DNA from: JBLFWJ01 sp047611425
Lineage (GTDB): Bacteria > Bacteroidota > Bacteroidia > UBA10329
DNA length: 14,788 nt
Direction: 5' to 3'
Assembly: GCA_047611425.1 (NCBI GenBank)
Contig: JBLFWJ010000078.1
Location: 1 to 14,788, forward strand
Under the pieces are notes generated by a model, which was given only the letters and a program-made list of their open reading frames with translations, was not told where the DNA came from and made no database searches. Both the position numbers and the translations under genes were made by a program. The stretch's first letter is position 1; each line of letters begins with the position of its first letter. Below are positions 7,294 to 14,085 of this stretch, one piece after another.

Positions 7294-8538
7294 TTGGACA
7301 TTTTTGAGAGAATTAGAGACAATCGCGGCCCGCTTGGAGAGCATGCCGATAAGGCACATGGATACTTTACATTTCCAAAGCTTGAAGGCGAGATAAGCAA
7401 CAAAATGGTGTTTAATGGCCGAGAGCGTTTGATCTGGTCATTGAACAATTATTTAGGCTTAGCCAACCATCCTGAAGTAAGAAAGGCGGATGCAGATGCT
7501 GCCGCAGCGTGGGGTCTCGCTTATCCGATGGGTGCACGGATGATGAGCGGTCAAACTTCGGAGCACGAAAAGCTGGAAAAATCACTTGCTGATTTTGAAA
7601 GCAAGGAGGATTCGATCCTGTTGAATTTTGGTTACCAAGGAATGGTAAGTGCCATTGATGCGTTAGTTACTAGAAAAGACGTAATTGTTTATGATGCTGA
7701 GTCACACGCCTGTATTCTGGATGGCGTAAGACTCCATATGGGAAAGCGATTTGTATTTCCTCACAACAACATTTCTAACCTGCGAAAGCAATTGAGCAGG
7801 GCAAAAAAGATCACGGATGAAACCGGTGGAGGAATTCTTGTAATCTCCGAAGGTGTATTCGGAATGTCTGGTGATCAAGGAAAATTGAAAGAGATTTCGG
7901 CTCTTAAGAAGGAAATTCCTTTCAGATTGTTTGTTGATGACGCGCACGGGTTTGGAGTACTTGGAGAAACTGGTGCAGGAGCTGGAGAGGAGCAGGACGT
8001 TCAGGATGAGATCGATGTTTACTTCGGAACATTTGCAAAGTCAATGGCAAGCATTGGCGCATTTATCGCCAGTACGGCTAATGTGGTAGAGTTTCTGCGA
8101 TACAACATGCGTTCGCAAATCTTTGCCAAGTCATTGCCAATGCCGTTGGTAATTGGTGCTCAGAAGCGACTAGAAATGCTTCGTACTCAACCAGAGCACA
8201 AAGAAAATCTTTGGAAGATTACCAATGCATTGCAAGGAGGTTTGAAAGCCGCAGGCTTTGAAATTGGCAACACGCAAAGCTGCGTGACTCCAGTTTATTT
8301 AAATGGAACAATTCCGGAAGCAACTGGATTGATTCTAGATCTTCGTGAGAATTATGACATTTTCTGCTCCATGGTGGTTTACCCAGTTGTACCGCGTGGC
8401 ATCATTCTATTGAGATTAATTCCAACAGCCATGCACACCTTGGAAGACGTTGAGTACACCATCGAAACTTTTAAGAAAATATCCGGTGACCTAAAGGCCG
8501 GTAAATACAAAGCTGATGAGATCACTACATCCCTCTGA
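7294..8538 (+). CDS. Alpha-oxoamine synthase (serine palmitoyltransferase / cysteate acyltransferase / AONS family)
   Basis: This is a PLP-dependent fold-type I enzyme that condenses an amino acid with an acyl-CoA or acyl-ACP, with loss of CO2. The 414 residues include SLNNYLGLANHPEV, GARMMSGQTSEHEKLE, FGYQGMVSAIDAL, YDAESHACILDG (the His that stacks on PLP), FVDDAHGFGVLG (Asp215 and His218), and FGTFAKSMASIGAFI with the Schiff-base Lys249. The only start that keeps the conserved N-terminus (IFERIRDNRGPLGEHADKAHGYFTFPKLEGE) is a TTG at 7294; the next ATG would remove it. The family includes serine palmitoyltransferase for sphingolipids, the cysteate acyltransferase that makes capnine sulfonolipids, aminooxononanoate synthase and aminoketobutyrate ligase. 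No biotin genes are nearby, so a long-chain-base lipid role is favoured, but the substrate cannot be read from sequence. A universal stress protein gene follows after 19 bases. Confidence 0.88.
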   Translation: MDIFERIRDNRGPLGEHADKAHGYFTFPKLEGEISNKMVFNGRERLIWSLNNYLGLANHPEVRKADADAAAAWGLAYPMGARMMSGQTSEHEKLEKSLADFESKEDSILLNFGYQGMVSAIDALVTRKDVIVYDAESHACILDGVRLHMGKRFVFPHNNISNLRKQLSRAKKITDETGGGILVISEGVFGMSGDQGKLKEISALKKEIPFRLFVDDAHGFGVLGETGAGAGEEQDVQDEIDVYFGTFAKSMASIGAFIASTANVVEFLRYNMRSQIFAKSLPMPLVIGAQKRLEMLRTQPEHKENLWKITNALQGGLKAAGFEIGNTQSCVTPVYLNGTIPEATGLILDLRENYDIFCSMVVYPVVPRGIILLRLIPTAMHTLEDVEYTIETFKKISGDLKAGKYKADEITTSL

Positions 8539-8557
8539 ACCAGAAAACGAAAGCACA

Positions 8558-9379
8558 ATGCGAATTCTTTTGCCAACCGATACTTCGGCATTGGCATTGG
8601 AGGCAGCCGTTTATGCGGTCAAATTGTCCAAAAAGATAAACGCTGAGTTTATCTTATTTCATTCTGACCCCACTCCTCGCCCATCGTATTCCTTCGTGAA
8701 TAAGTTGGATGATTTAATTGAATCTGAAGCCATTGCTGCTTTGGATAAGTGTGTAGAGCAAATCAAGGAGGAATCAGGTGTAGATGTAAAAATCAAAACT
8801 GCTTTCCGTTTCGGTGATCCAATTTTTGCCATCAATTTATACGCAAAGGAAGAAGAGGTTGACCTAATTATTATGGGAACAAAAGGTGAAACTGTAATTA
8901 AGAATCGCTTATTCGGAAGTGTGGCAAGCGGGCTTTTGGAGAGCACCGTAGTTCCTACGCTTTTCTACCCAATTAACACGGATGCTGGATTTCCTATGTC
9001 TATTGCCTTCCCGACTGATCTCACAAACATTGACGAAGAGATTGAAGAGCTGATTGCATTTGCACAGTTCTTCGATGCACGAATTGATGTAATTCACATT
9101 TACCCTGATATGGTGGATGAAAGTTCTTTTGACGAGGAACGAACGAGACTGCAATTAATCGCAAACACCAGCTACCCTCACATCACATTTTCTGCAGTGA
9201 AGAACAGCGACATCATTTCTGGTATTCATGAATATGTTCAGTCCGATAATCCAGATATGATCTGCATGTTCACGTACAAGTCTGGCATTTTGGAACATCT
9301 TTTCCAAACAAGTTATACAACTGAAATGACCTTCCAGAGTACGAAGCCACTTTTGATTTTAAGAAAGCCTTCTTTCTAA
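8558..9379 (+). CDS. Tandem universal stress protein (UspA family)
   Basis: The product has 273 residues from the ATG at 8558, with two Usp domains in tandem. The first (about 1-138) begins MRILLPTDTSALALEAAVYAVKLS. It has the ATP-binding signature G-x2-G-x9-G-S as Gly107-TK-Gly110 ... Gly120-Ser121 (GTKGETVIKNRLFGS), followed by ASGLLESTVVPTLFYP. The second (about 146-273) begins MSIAFPTDLTNIDEEIEELIAF and lacks the glycine signature, so only the first domain is expected to bind ATP. Usp proteins are cytoplasmic and respond to starvation or redox stress; the direct partner is usually unknown. The ATG lies 19 bases after the upstream stop, indicating one transcript with the oxoamine synthase. 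The frame is open to 8516 inside the upstream gene, but the Usp domain starts at 8558. The stop codon directly abuts the stop of the opposing lipid kinase gene. Confidence 0.92.
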   Translation: MRILLPTDTSALALEAAVYAVKLSKKINAEFILFHSDPTPRPSYSFVNKLDDLIESEAIAALDKCVEQIKEESGVDVKIKTAFRFGDPIFAINLYAKEEEVDLIIMGTKGETVIKNRLFGSVASGLLESTVVPTLFYPINTDAGFPMSIAFPTDLTNIDEEIEELIAFAQFFDARIDVIHIYPDMVDESSFDEERTRLQLIANTSYPHITFSAVKNSDIISGIHEYVQSDNPDMICMFTYKSGILEHLFQTSYTTEMTFQSTKPLLILRKPSF

Positions 9380-10333
9380 TTACCAACCGATTATTGGCTC
9401 TTGATTCACAACGAATCGAAGAGCCTTTGGCTTAACTGAAATCTTGACGGGCGTGTGTCCGATTAGCTCACCATCCGTCTCAATAAGGTCTGGATAATCG
9501 CTATGATCACAGGTGAATTCTTTACACTGAGTAAAGGAGACTTTCGGGTTTTTAGCGAACGAGCCATCCTTCATTCCTGGCAGTTCTTGAATCGCTTCTA
9601 GTATTCCCATTTCTTCTACTGATGTCACATCCAAAAGCCCGTCAGACGGGTCGGCATTAAAACATGGACGCATACCATCGCCATTGTATTGATTAATTCC
9701 AATGGAAATATTTAAGCATCTGATTTTCTGTACGTTATCATCCATATTTAGCTCAAGTTCTTGCGCCTTGAAATTGAATATTTCCTTCAGAATTACAATC
9801 TTGTATAGCAGCTTTTTCAGAAACCTCCAATTGGAAGCTCGGGCCAGATCCACCTTCTTAACCACAAGTCCATCATAAGCCATTCCAGCAATATTGACGA
9901 AGAAATGAGTGATGGGTTCGGTTCCATTATATGCGTCAACGACTCCAACATCATGGGAATAAATCTTCCCGCGTTTAATCATCTCAACCCATTCATCAGT
10001 ATTTGAAGGATTAGAAAAAGTCTTACCCCAATCATTTCCAGTTCCAGCAGGGTAATGAGCCAACAGGATTTCACTTGGATTAACTTGAGATTGTCTCATT
10101 ACAGCATTGATCATTGCATTCAGGGTTCCATCTCCCCCATAGGAAATAAACTTTCTTTTTCCAGCCTTAAGAGCCAAGTCAAGTAACTCAGATAGATTGC
10201 CTGGATACTGCGATTCATCAAATGTAAATTGAAGCCCAAGCGATTGCAATTGCTTGGACACTCCGCTCCACGAAGATTTTCCCTTTCCACTTCCGGAGCT
10301 AGGATTAAGAATGATGTGCCAATCGTTTAGCAT
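9380..10333 (-). CDS. Diacylglycerol/sphingosine kinase-like lipid kinase
   Basis: The family transfers phosphate from ATP to lipid hydroxyls (diacylglycerol, ceramide or sphingoid bases). The 317 residues contain the ATP-site start LNPSSGSGKGKSS (9-21), the glycine-rich YGGDGTLNAMINAV with GGDGT at 66-70, and PAGTGNDWGKTF (95-106). Later features are FVNIAGMAYDGLVV, ISIGINQYNGDGMRPCFNADPSDGLLDV and IETDGELIGHTPVKISVKPKALRFVV, which form the second domain and its EtDGE element. All catalytic motifs are present and there is no membrane segment. It is transcribed divergently from the redoxin gene and converges on the stress protein gene with no bases between stop codons. Two genes away is an oxoamine synthase of sphingoid type, so a sphingoid-base substrate is possible, but this is inference from neighbourhood. 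BmrU/DgkB-like is an equal description. Confidence 0.9.
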   Translation of the reverse strand: MLNDWHIILNPSSGSGKGKSSWSGVSKQLQSLGLQFTFDESQYPGNLSELLDLALKAGKRKFISYGGDGTLNAMINAVMRQSQVNPSEILLAHYPAGTGNDWGKTFSNPSNTDEWVEMIKRGKIYSHDVGVVDAYNGTEPITHFFVNIAGMAYDGLVVKKVDLARASNWRFLKKLLYKIVILKEIFNFKAQELELNMDDNVQKIRCLNISIGINQYNGDGMRPCFNADPSDGLLDVTSVEEMGILEAIQELPGMKDGSFAKNPKVSFTQCKEFTCDHSDYPDLIETDGELIGHTPVKISVKPKALRFVVNQEPIIGW

Positions 10334-10446
10334 GGTTGAGTGACGACAAAATAGCAGATCGATATCAGGAAGGCCAAGTTTTGATAATTGCTAATGAACA
10401 AATAGCATCTTTAGCCGTTCAAGATTCCGTACAATCCAAACTAATT

Positions 10447-11388
10447 ATGGCTGATTCCCGTTGGGCAAAGCATCTTTTGACAATTGTCGGGGTTTATTAC
10501 CTGCTTTCTGGGTTATTCAACTCCATCTTTCCGAAGGTGGCATTTAAAGTGGCCAACATGGATGTGCCTTCGCATCTTTTCGTTTGGCAGCATGTCAGTA
10601 TCCTCTTTGCCGTGCTTGGATTTGGCTTTCTCATTGCCGCTTCCAATCCTACTCGTTACTGGCCTATCATTTTAATGGGCATCCTAAAAATGGGATTCGG
10701 TATTGGCGGATTTACCTTGCTTCTAGTTAATGGTTACATTAGTATGGCCGCTGGTCTTCATGTGCTTCTCGCAGATGGCATTTGGTTTATACCCATGATT
10801 GCGGTTCTCAGGTGGACGTTTAAACAGAATATGCTTGTCGAAGAAAGCTTGAATTATCTGGTGATGGATGAAGACCCCGTTGCATTGTCAGGAGTCATCG
10901 ACCAAAATGGACTTCCAATACAATCAAAAGATTCAGATCAACCTGTCTTGTTTATTTTTCTTCGGCACTTTGGATGTGTTTTCTGCAAGGAGACTTTAAG
11001 CGTTCTTAAAAGAGAACACAAATTGATTGAAAAGCTTGGAACCAAGCTCGTTATCGTTCATATGTCTGATGAAAGCGAAGCAGCGAAGACCCTTACTAAA
11101 TATGGCCTTGAAAATCTAAGTCGAGTAAGCGATTCGCAATTCGAATTATACAAACAGTTTGGTTTAGAGAAAGGTGAAATGGGGCAACTAATCAACCTAA
11201 AAGGCATTCTGAGAATGGTTGACCTTTTCTTGTTTAAAGGAATCAGTCAAAGCAAAAGCAAAGGTGACCCTCATCAAATGCCAGGTGCGTTCTTAGTTCA
11301 AAACGGATTGATTATAAATGCATTCAAACACGAGACTGCCTCTGATAATCCGGATTATATCAGGCTCGCAGCTGTACCCGAATTCTAA
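10447..11388 (+). CDS. Four-helix membrane domain fused to a CXXC redoxin (SelL-like thioredoxin fold)
   Basis: The protein has 313 residues from the ATG at 10447. The first 125 residues hold four hydrophobic segments (about 9-29, 43-66, 73-95 and 99-124), a DoxX-like four-helix arrangement that I do not recognise as a named family. The rest is a soluble thioredoxin-fold domain resembling AhpC/TSA and SelL-type redoxins. VLFIFLRHFGCVFCKETL carries the dithiol Cys177-Val-Phe-Cys180; KLVIVHMSDESEA, FELYKQFGLEKG and PGAFLVQNGLIINAF follow. By comparison with the family, it should carry out thiol-disulfide or peroxide chemistry at the inner membrane, with orientation unknown. The frame is open back to a TTG at 10336, beside the dagK-like start. 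I prefer 10447 because the divergent promoters need the 113-base gap, but the longer form is possible. Its TAA overlaps the stop of the opposing phosphodiesterase. Confidence 0.82.
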   Translation: MADSRWAKHLLTIVGVYYLLSGLFNSIFPKVAFKVANMDVPSHLFVWQHVSILFAVLGFGFLIAASNPTRYWPIILMGILKMGFGIGGFTLLLVNGYISMAAGLHVLLADGIWFIPMIAVLRWTFKQNMLVEESLNYLVMDEDPVALSGVIDQNGLPIQSKDSDQPVLFIFLRHFGCVFCKETLSVLKREHKLIEKLGTKLVIVHMSDESEAAKTLTKYGLENLSRVSDSQFELYKQFGLEKGEMGQLINLKGILRMVDLFLFKGISQSKSKGDPHQMPGAFLVQNGLIINAFKHETASDNPDYIRLAAVPEF

Positions 11389-11915
11389 GAAACCCCTAAG
11401 TCGATTGGTTTGAAATCGGAACGCTTTCCTAATTCAACCACTTCCAAATCAGTGATTTTTCCATCTCCAACTGTAAACCTTAGTACGGTTTTCACTTGGT
11501 GAAATCCATGAACGCCAGCTGCACCTGGGTTCATATGAAGCAGTTTGTTGCTCTTGTCAAACTGGACTTTCAAAATGTGCGAATGCCCGCAAATAAAAAG
11601 CTTGGGACGATGTAGTCGAATTAATTCTCGTGCTTCAGGAATGTATCTTCCAGGATAACCAGCAATGTGAGTCATAACCACTTTCACCCCTTCTACTTCA
11701 AAGACCTCATCCTTCTTAAAGTGTGAACGATGAACGTGCCCATCGATGTTCCCCCAAACAGCACGAAGCGGTTTCCAATTTGCCAAGTGGTCAGTTACCG
11801 CGATGTTCCCAATATCGCCAGCATGCCAAATCTCATCGCATTCAGACAAGTGTTTAATCACCCCTTTATCAAGGTAACTGTGGGTATCCGAAAGCAATCC
11901 TATCCTTTTCATCAT
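11385..11915 (-). CDS. YfcE/MJ0936-type metallophosphoesterase
   Basis: This is a small calcineurin-like phosphodiesterase of 176 residues, the normal length for the YfcE group. The metal ligands are all visible in order: SDTH (Asp10, His12), HAGDIG (Asp34), WGNIDGH (Asn56, Asp58), MTHIAGYPG (His83) and ICGHSHI (His111, His113). NPGAAG near the end is also typical of the group. Such enzymes are cytoplasmic, bind two divalent metals and hydrolyse phosphodiesters; the physiological substrate is rarely known. The start is one of two adjacent ATG codons (11915 or 11912). The stop TAG shares bases with the TAA of the convergent redoxin gene (CTAA, 11385-11388), so their transcripts must overlap at the 3' ends. 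Confidence 0.92.
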   Translation of the reverse strand: MMKRIGLLSDTHSYLDKGVIKHLSECDEIWHAGDIGNIAVTDHLANWKPLRAVWGNIDGHVHRSHFKKDEVFEVEGVKVVMTHIAGYPGRYIPEARELIRLHRPKLFICGHSHILKVQFDKSNKLLHMNPGAAGVHGFHQVKTVLRFTVGDGKITDLEVVELGKRSDFKPIDLGVS

Positions 11916-11985
11916 CTCTGCGGTTGCAAGATTAAGTAATGGATTCTATTTGTTTGGCACTGTCTGTGCAAAGAGGAGAATCAAA

Positions 11986-12000
11986 GGATGAAAATCATCC
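11986..12000 (+). other. Small stem-loop in the leader of the following gene
   Basis: GGATGA-AAA-TCATCC is a perfect 6-bp stem with a three-base loop, 28 bases before the ATG at 12029. No T-run follows, so it is not a terminator. It would lie in the 5' untranslated region if transcription starts near the TTTGTTTG stretch at 11949-11956, which is a one-mismatch -7 box. It may stabilise the message or be chance. Confidence 0.35.
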
Positions 12001-12028
12001 GATTGTTGAACCTTAAAAACCCAACGTC

Positions 12029-13261
12029 ATGAAAAATATCAGCTTAACACTATTGGTGCTTGCATCGTTTGGCTTCACTGCCTCTGCACACCACTACCCA
12101 GTTGTAAATGGCTATGGAAATTCCTTTGTCTTTAATGAGGATGGAATTACATTTTCAGTTTACCCAGATGGAGAATTCGATTTCTATATCGAACCTGTAA
12201 TCAACTCGGTTTGCGTTAATACTCCAGTTGGTGGGTTTTCATTCAACAGTGGATACGATTACTCCCCATACCTGCAATACGATGATTACGGAGCTGTGAT
12301 TCAAGTGGAGAACGTTCCAGTTTACTACGACTACTATGGTCGTGTTTCACAAATTGGAGATGTAGCTGTCAACTACAGAAACAGAAGAGTATGTCAGGTT
12401 GGAGGATTGTACGCATACTACAACAGTTATGGGCATTTCACACACCATTCTGGATTCATAAACATGTGGAATCCATACTACGTGCACCAGTCACACTACT
12501 CATACTTTGCACGACCAGTAGTTAACCTATGCTTGGTAAATCTTAATCCTTACAGAACGCACTACAGACCAATTCGTCATGTGTACTACAGACCATACGC
12601 ACCAAGAGTAAGACCTCACTATGCGAGCATCGGTCACACGTACTCACCAAGTGGAAGAGTAGTTAGCAGCCACTACAGGCAACCTGCAAGTAGAAATGAA
12701 ACGGCATACCACCGTGGACATAGAAAAGTGACTAAGGAGAGTGTGCGAAAAACGACTGCAAGCAGAAATGTGAATTCAGCTCGAACTGGGAACAGAGTGA
12801 ACAATTCAGCTGGAAAGAGACCGACTTCTACCCGTCCAGTAACTACGACCAGCAGGCCAAATCGTGGAGCAGCGACAAACGCAACTGCTAACAACCGAGG
12901 AGGAACCAAAGCTCCGAGCAATGTTCGAAATGGTTCGAATAGTGGAAGAGTGAAAAGTGGTATGACTGCAAATAGAGCAAAACCAGCAACGGTTAATTCT
13001 AGACCAACTTCTAGAAACACTCAAAGCAGCTCGGCCAGCCGAAATAATGGTGTGAGGAAGAGTCCTTCAACTAGGACCAACACAGCAAGTCCTCAAACGA
13101 GAACAAATCGAGTTGCATCCTCTAATAATGGAGGAAGCTCTAGAGGTTCTCAAGCCGCAAATAGAAGTTCGAGTAGGTCGGGTGTTAGCAAAGCAAAGTC
13201 CGGGTCTGGTGCGAATAGATCTAAATCTACTCGAAGCTCAAATAGTAGAACTAGGAAGTAA
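12029..13261 (+). CDS. Secreted Tyr/His-rich protein with a long basic low-complexity tail
   Basis: I do not recognise a named family for this 410-residue product. Residues 1-20 are a signal peptide ending ASA before HHYP. Residues 21-135 form a likely folded part with aromatic, beta-like sequence. It includes two related passages of the kind VPVYYDYYGRVSQIGDV and VNYRNRRVCQVGGLYAYYNSYG, similar in style to exported Bacteroidota proteins of unknown function. Residues 136-215 are rich in Tyr, His, Arg and Pro (HYRPIRHVYYRPYAPRVRPHY). Residues 238-410 are almost wholly Ser, Arg, Asn, Thr, Gly, Ala, Lys, Pro and Val, with no acidic or aromatic residue and about one fifth Arg plus Lys, so this tail should be disordered and strongly positive. 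It could bind polyanions such as LPS, extracellular DNA or polysaccharide, but that is inference. A strong terminator follows the stop within 20 bases, so it is a single-gene unit. Confidence 0.8.
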   Translation: MKNISLTLLVLASFGFTASAHHYPVVNGYGNSFVFNEDGITFSVYPDGEFDFYIEPVINSVCVNTPVGGFSFNSGYDYSPYLQYDDYGAVIQVENVPVYYDYYGRVSQIGDVAVNYRNRRVCQVGGLYAYYNSYGHFTHHSGFINMWNPYYVHQSHYSYFARPVVNLCLVNLNPYRTHYRPIRHVYYRPYAPRVRPHYASIGHTYSPSGRVVSSHYRQPASRNETAYHRGHRKVTKESVRKTTASRNVNSARTGNRVNNSAGKRPTSTRPVTTTSRPNRGAATNATANNRGGTKAPSNVRNGSNSGRVKSGMTANRAKPATVNSRPTSRNTQSSSASRNNGVRKSPSTRTNTASPQTRTNRVASSNNGGSSRGSQAANRSSSRSGVSKAKSGSGANRSKSTRSSNSRTRK

Positions 13262-13275
13262 AAAACCGCATTAAA

Positions 13276-13320
13276 AAGAAAGGGCCTTATCCAAATTGGA
13301 TTAGGCCCTTTCTTCATTTG
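13276..13320. terminator. Strong bidirectional intrinsic terminator
   Basis: AAGAAAGGGCCT (13276-13287) pairs with AGGCCCTTTCTT (13303-13314) over 12 base pairs. A T-T mismatch separates this from the inner stem ATCCA/TGGAT with an AAT loop. T-rich sequence lies on both sides, with CTTCATTTG on the plus strand and CTTTTTAATG on the minus. It follows the secreted-protein gene on the plus strand by 14 bases and the 52-residue gene on the minus strand by about 48 bases, so it can end both convergent transcripts. Confidence 0.9.
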
Positions 13321-13362
13321 GTCTAGCCAAAGGCATAAACAACAGCTTGCTCTAGCTGATCT

Positions 13363-13521
13363 TTACTTTTTGGCTTTTGCTTTCTTAGCGGCCTTAGCCT
13401 CCTTCTCCTTTTCCTCTTTCGACTTCCGCGGACGTCTTCTAGATTCAGGAATTTGGTATTCATCTAAGAATTTTTGCCGCTCATTGAACGGTAAGTTGTT
13501 AAAGTGCTTTGATAGATTCAT
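13363..13521 (-). CDS. Small Lys-rich protein, 52 residues, function unknown
   Basis: An ATG at 13521 opens a 52-codon frame ending in TAA at 13363. The product begins MNLSKHFNNLPFNERQKFLDEY, a short helical-looking head with mixed charge. It passes through IPESRRRPRKS and ends in a repetitive Lys/Ala/Glu tail (KEEKEKEAKAAKKAKAKK). No signal peptide, membrane segment or cysteine is present, so it should be cytoplasmic. The basic tail suggests nucleic-acid or ribosome contact, but no family is recognised. Support that it is real: a perfect TAnnTTTG box 15 bases upstream (13537-13544), a terminator downstream, and amino acid composition unlike random translation. The only competing frame is a plus-strand one across the same bases, which has no supporting signal. 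Confidence 0.65.
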   Translation of the reverse strand: MNLSKHFNNLPFNERQKFLDEYQIPESRRRPRKSKEEKEKEAKAAKKAKAKK

Positions 13522-13536
13522 TTCGATGGATTTCCC

Positions 13537-13544
13537 CAAATGTA
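13537..13544 (-). promoter_or_regulatory. Candidate -7 box (TACATTTG) for the 52-residue gene
   Basis: On the minus strand TACATTTG matches TAnnTTTG completely and lies 15 bases before the ATG at 13521, giving a leader of fewer than ten bases. No good TTTG is found 19 bases further upstream; a possible TTTG lies at about 25 bases. The assignment therefore rests on the -7 box alone. Confidence 0.4.
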
Positions 13545-14085
13545 AAAAGTTTGTTGGATTTTACATAGACAAATACCTAAACAACGTGTCGCAGATGATC
13601 TCAAACTATAAAACTTCACCAATGGATATTCATAAATCAAGATTCCCACTTGTACCACAAACTGCCAAATAATCAATCTGAAATTTAATTACAAATCACT
13701 GTACGTCAAATTAAATAGGGATTCAAAAATATTTAAGGATTAATGTGGTTTAATATTTCACTCTTGATTGGAACCAACTTCCACTTAACAGCTTACATCT
13801 ATTCTAAACCACTACTAAAACCCTGTAAATAGTGCATTACAGAATCAATTTTCACTACTACGATTAGCTCTATTCTTGGTTTCGGATTATAATTTAATCA
13901 TAGCTTCTTGTTTCTGCATGATTCACCGACTTGCCACCTTTGAAATCGAGACTAAAGTCGATAAGGTTCGAATCCGCACAAAAGGTTAGGCAACGCGACA
14001 TCTCAAAACAACTTAAGTATAACAGGCAATTGGCTGAAAAGACCACAATGCGGTGATGGAAAACCCTTGCCCAAATCGAACAAAA
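13545..14085. other. AT-rich intergenic region, about 540 bases
   Basis: No convincing gene is seen on either strand. The part from about 13670 to 13920 is AT-rich with scattered poly-A/T runs and no clear promoter. The last 155 bases are less AT-rich and contain complementary segments described as a separate leader feature. A plus-strand frame of 48 codons (13526-13672) overlaps the promoter of the minus-strand small gene and has no promoter of its own that I can see. Confidence 0.6.
13931..14071 (+). other. Possible structured leader RNA with alternative pairings
   Basis: TTGCC-ACCTTT (13931-13941) can pair with AAAGGT-TA-GGCAA (13981-13993) over 11 base pairs with a two-base bulge. Inside this, ATCGA (13945-13949) pairs with TCGAT (13958-13962) around an eight-base loop, followed by GGTTCGAATCC (13965-13975), which looks like a tRNA T-arm loop. 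A second GGCAA (14025-14029) and a second TTGCC (14067-14071) could pair with each other or compete with the first pair. The last segment ends 14 bases before the ATG at 14086. It matches no riboswitch class that I recognise. Confidence 0.3.

Noticed and set aside
10336..10446. TTG start at 10336 for the redoxin protein
   Set aside because: It would begin two bases from the divergent lipid kinase ATG, leaving no promoter space, and adds 37 residues ahead of the first membrane helix. It is kept only as an alternative.
12673..13024. Minus-strand reading frames inside the secreted protein tail
   Set aside because: Low-complexity Ser/Arg/Thr codons on the plus strand leave the opposite frames open. 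The translations (Leu/Val/Phe-rich or Ser/Arg-rich) have no start signals or domain.
13526..13672. Plus-strand 48-codon gene starting ATG 13526
   Set aside because: It overlaps the promoter box of the minus-strand small gene, has no promoter or homology that I can recognise, and is part of a longer chance frame antisense to that gene.
13958..13980. tRNA gene, because of GGTTCGAATCC
   Set aside because: Only the T-loop sequence fits. The T-stem has mismatches, and no matching acceptor, D or anticodon arms can be drawn upstream at the right spacing.
13985..13991. Integron attC site, because GTTAGGC fits the GTTRRRY core
   Set aside because: No RYYYAAC partner lies at a plausible distance in the right order (the nearest, ACTTAAC, is about 200 bases away), and no integrase or cassette array is present.
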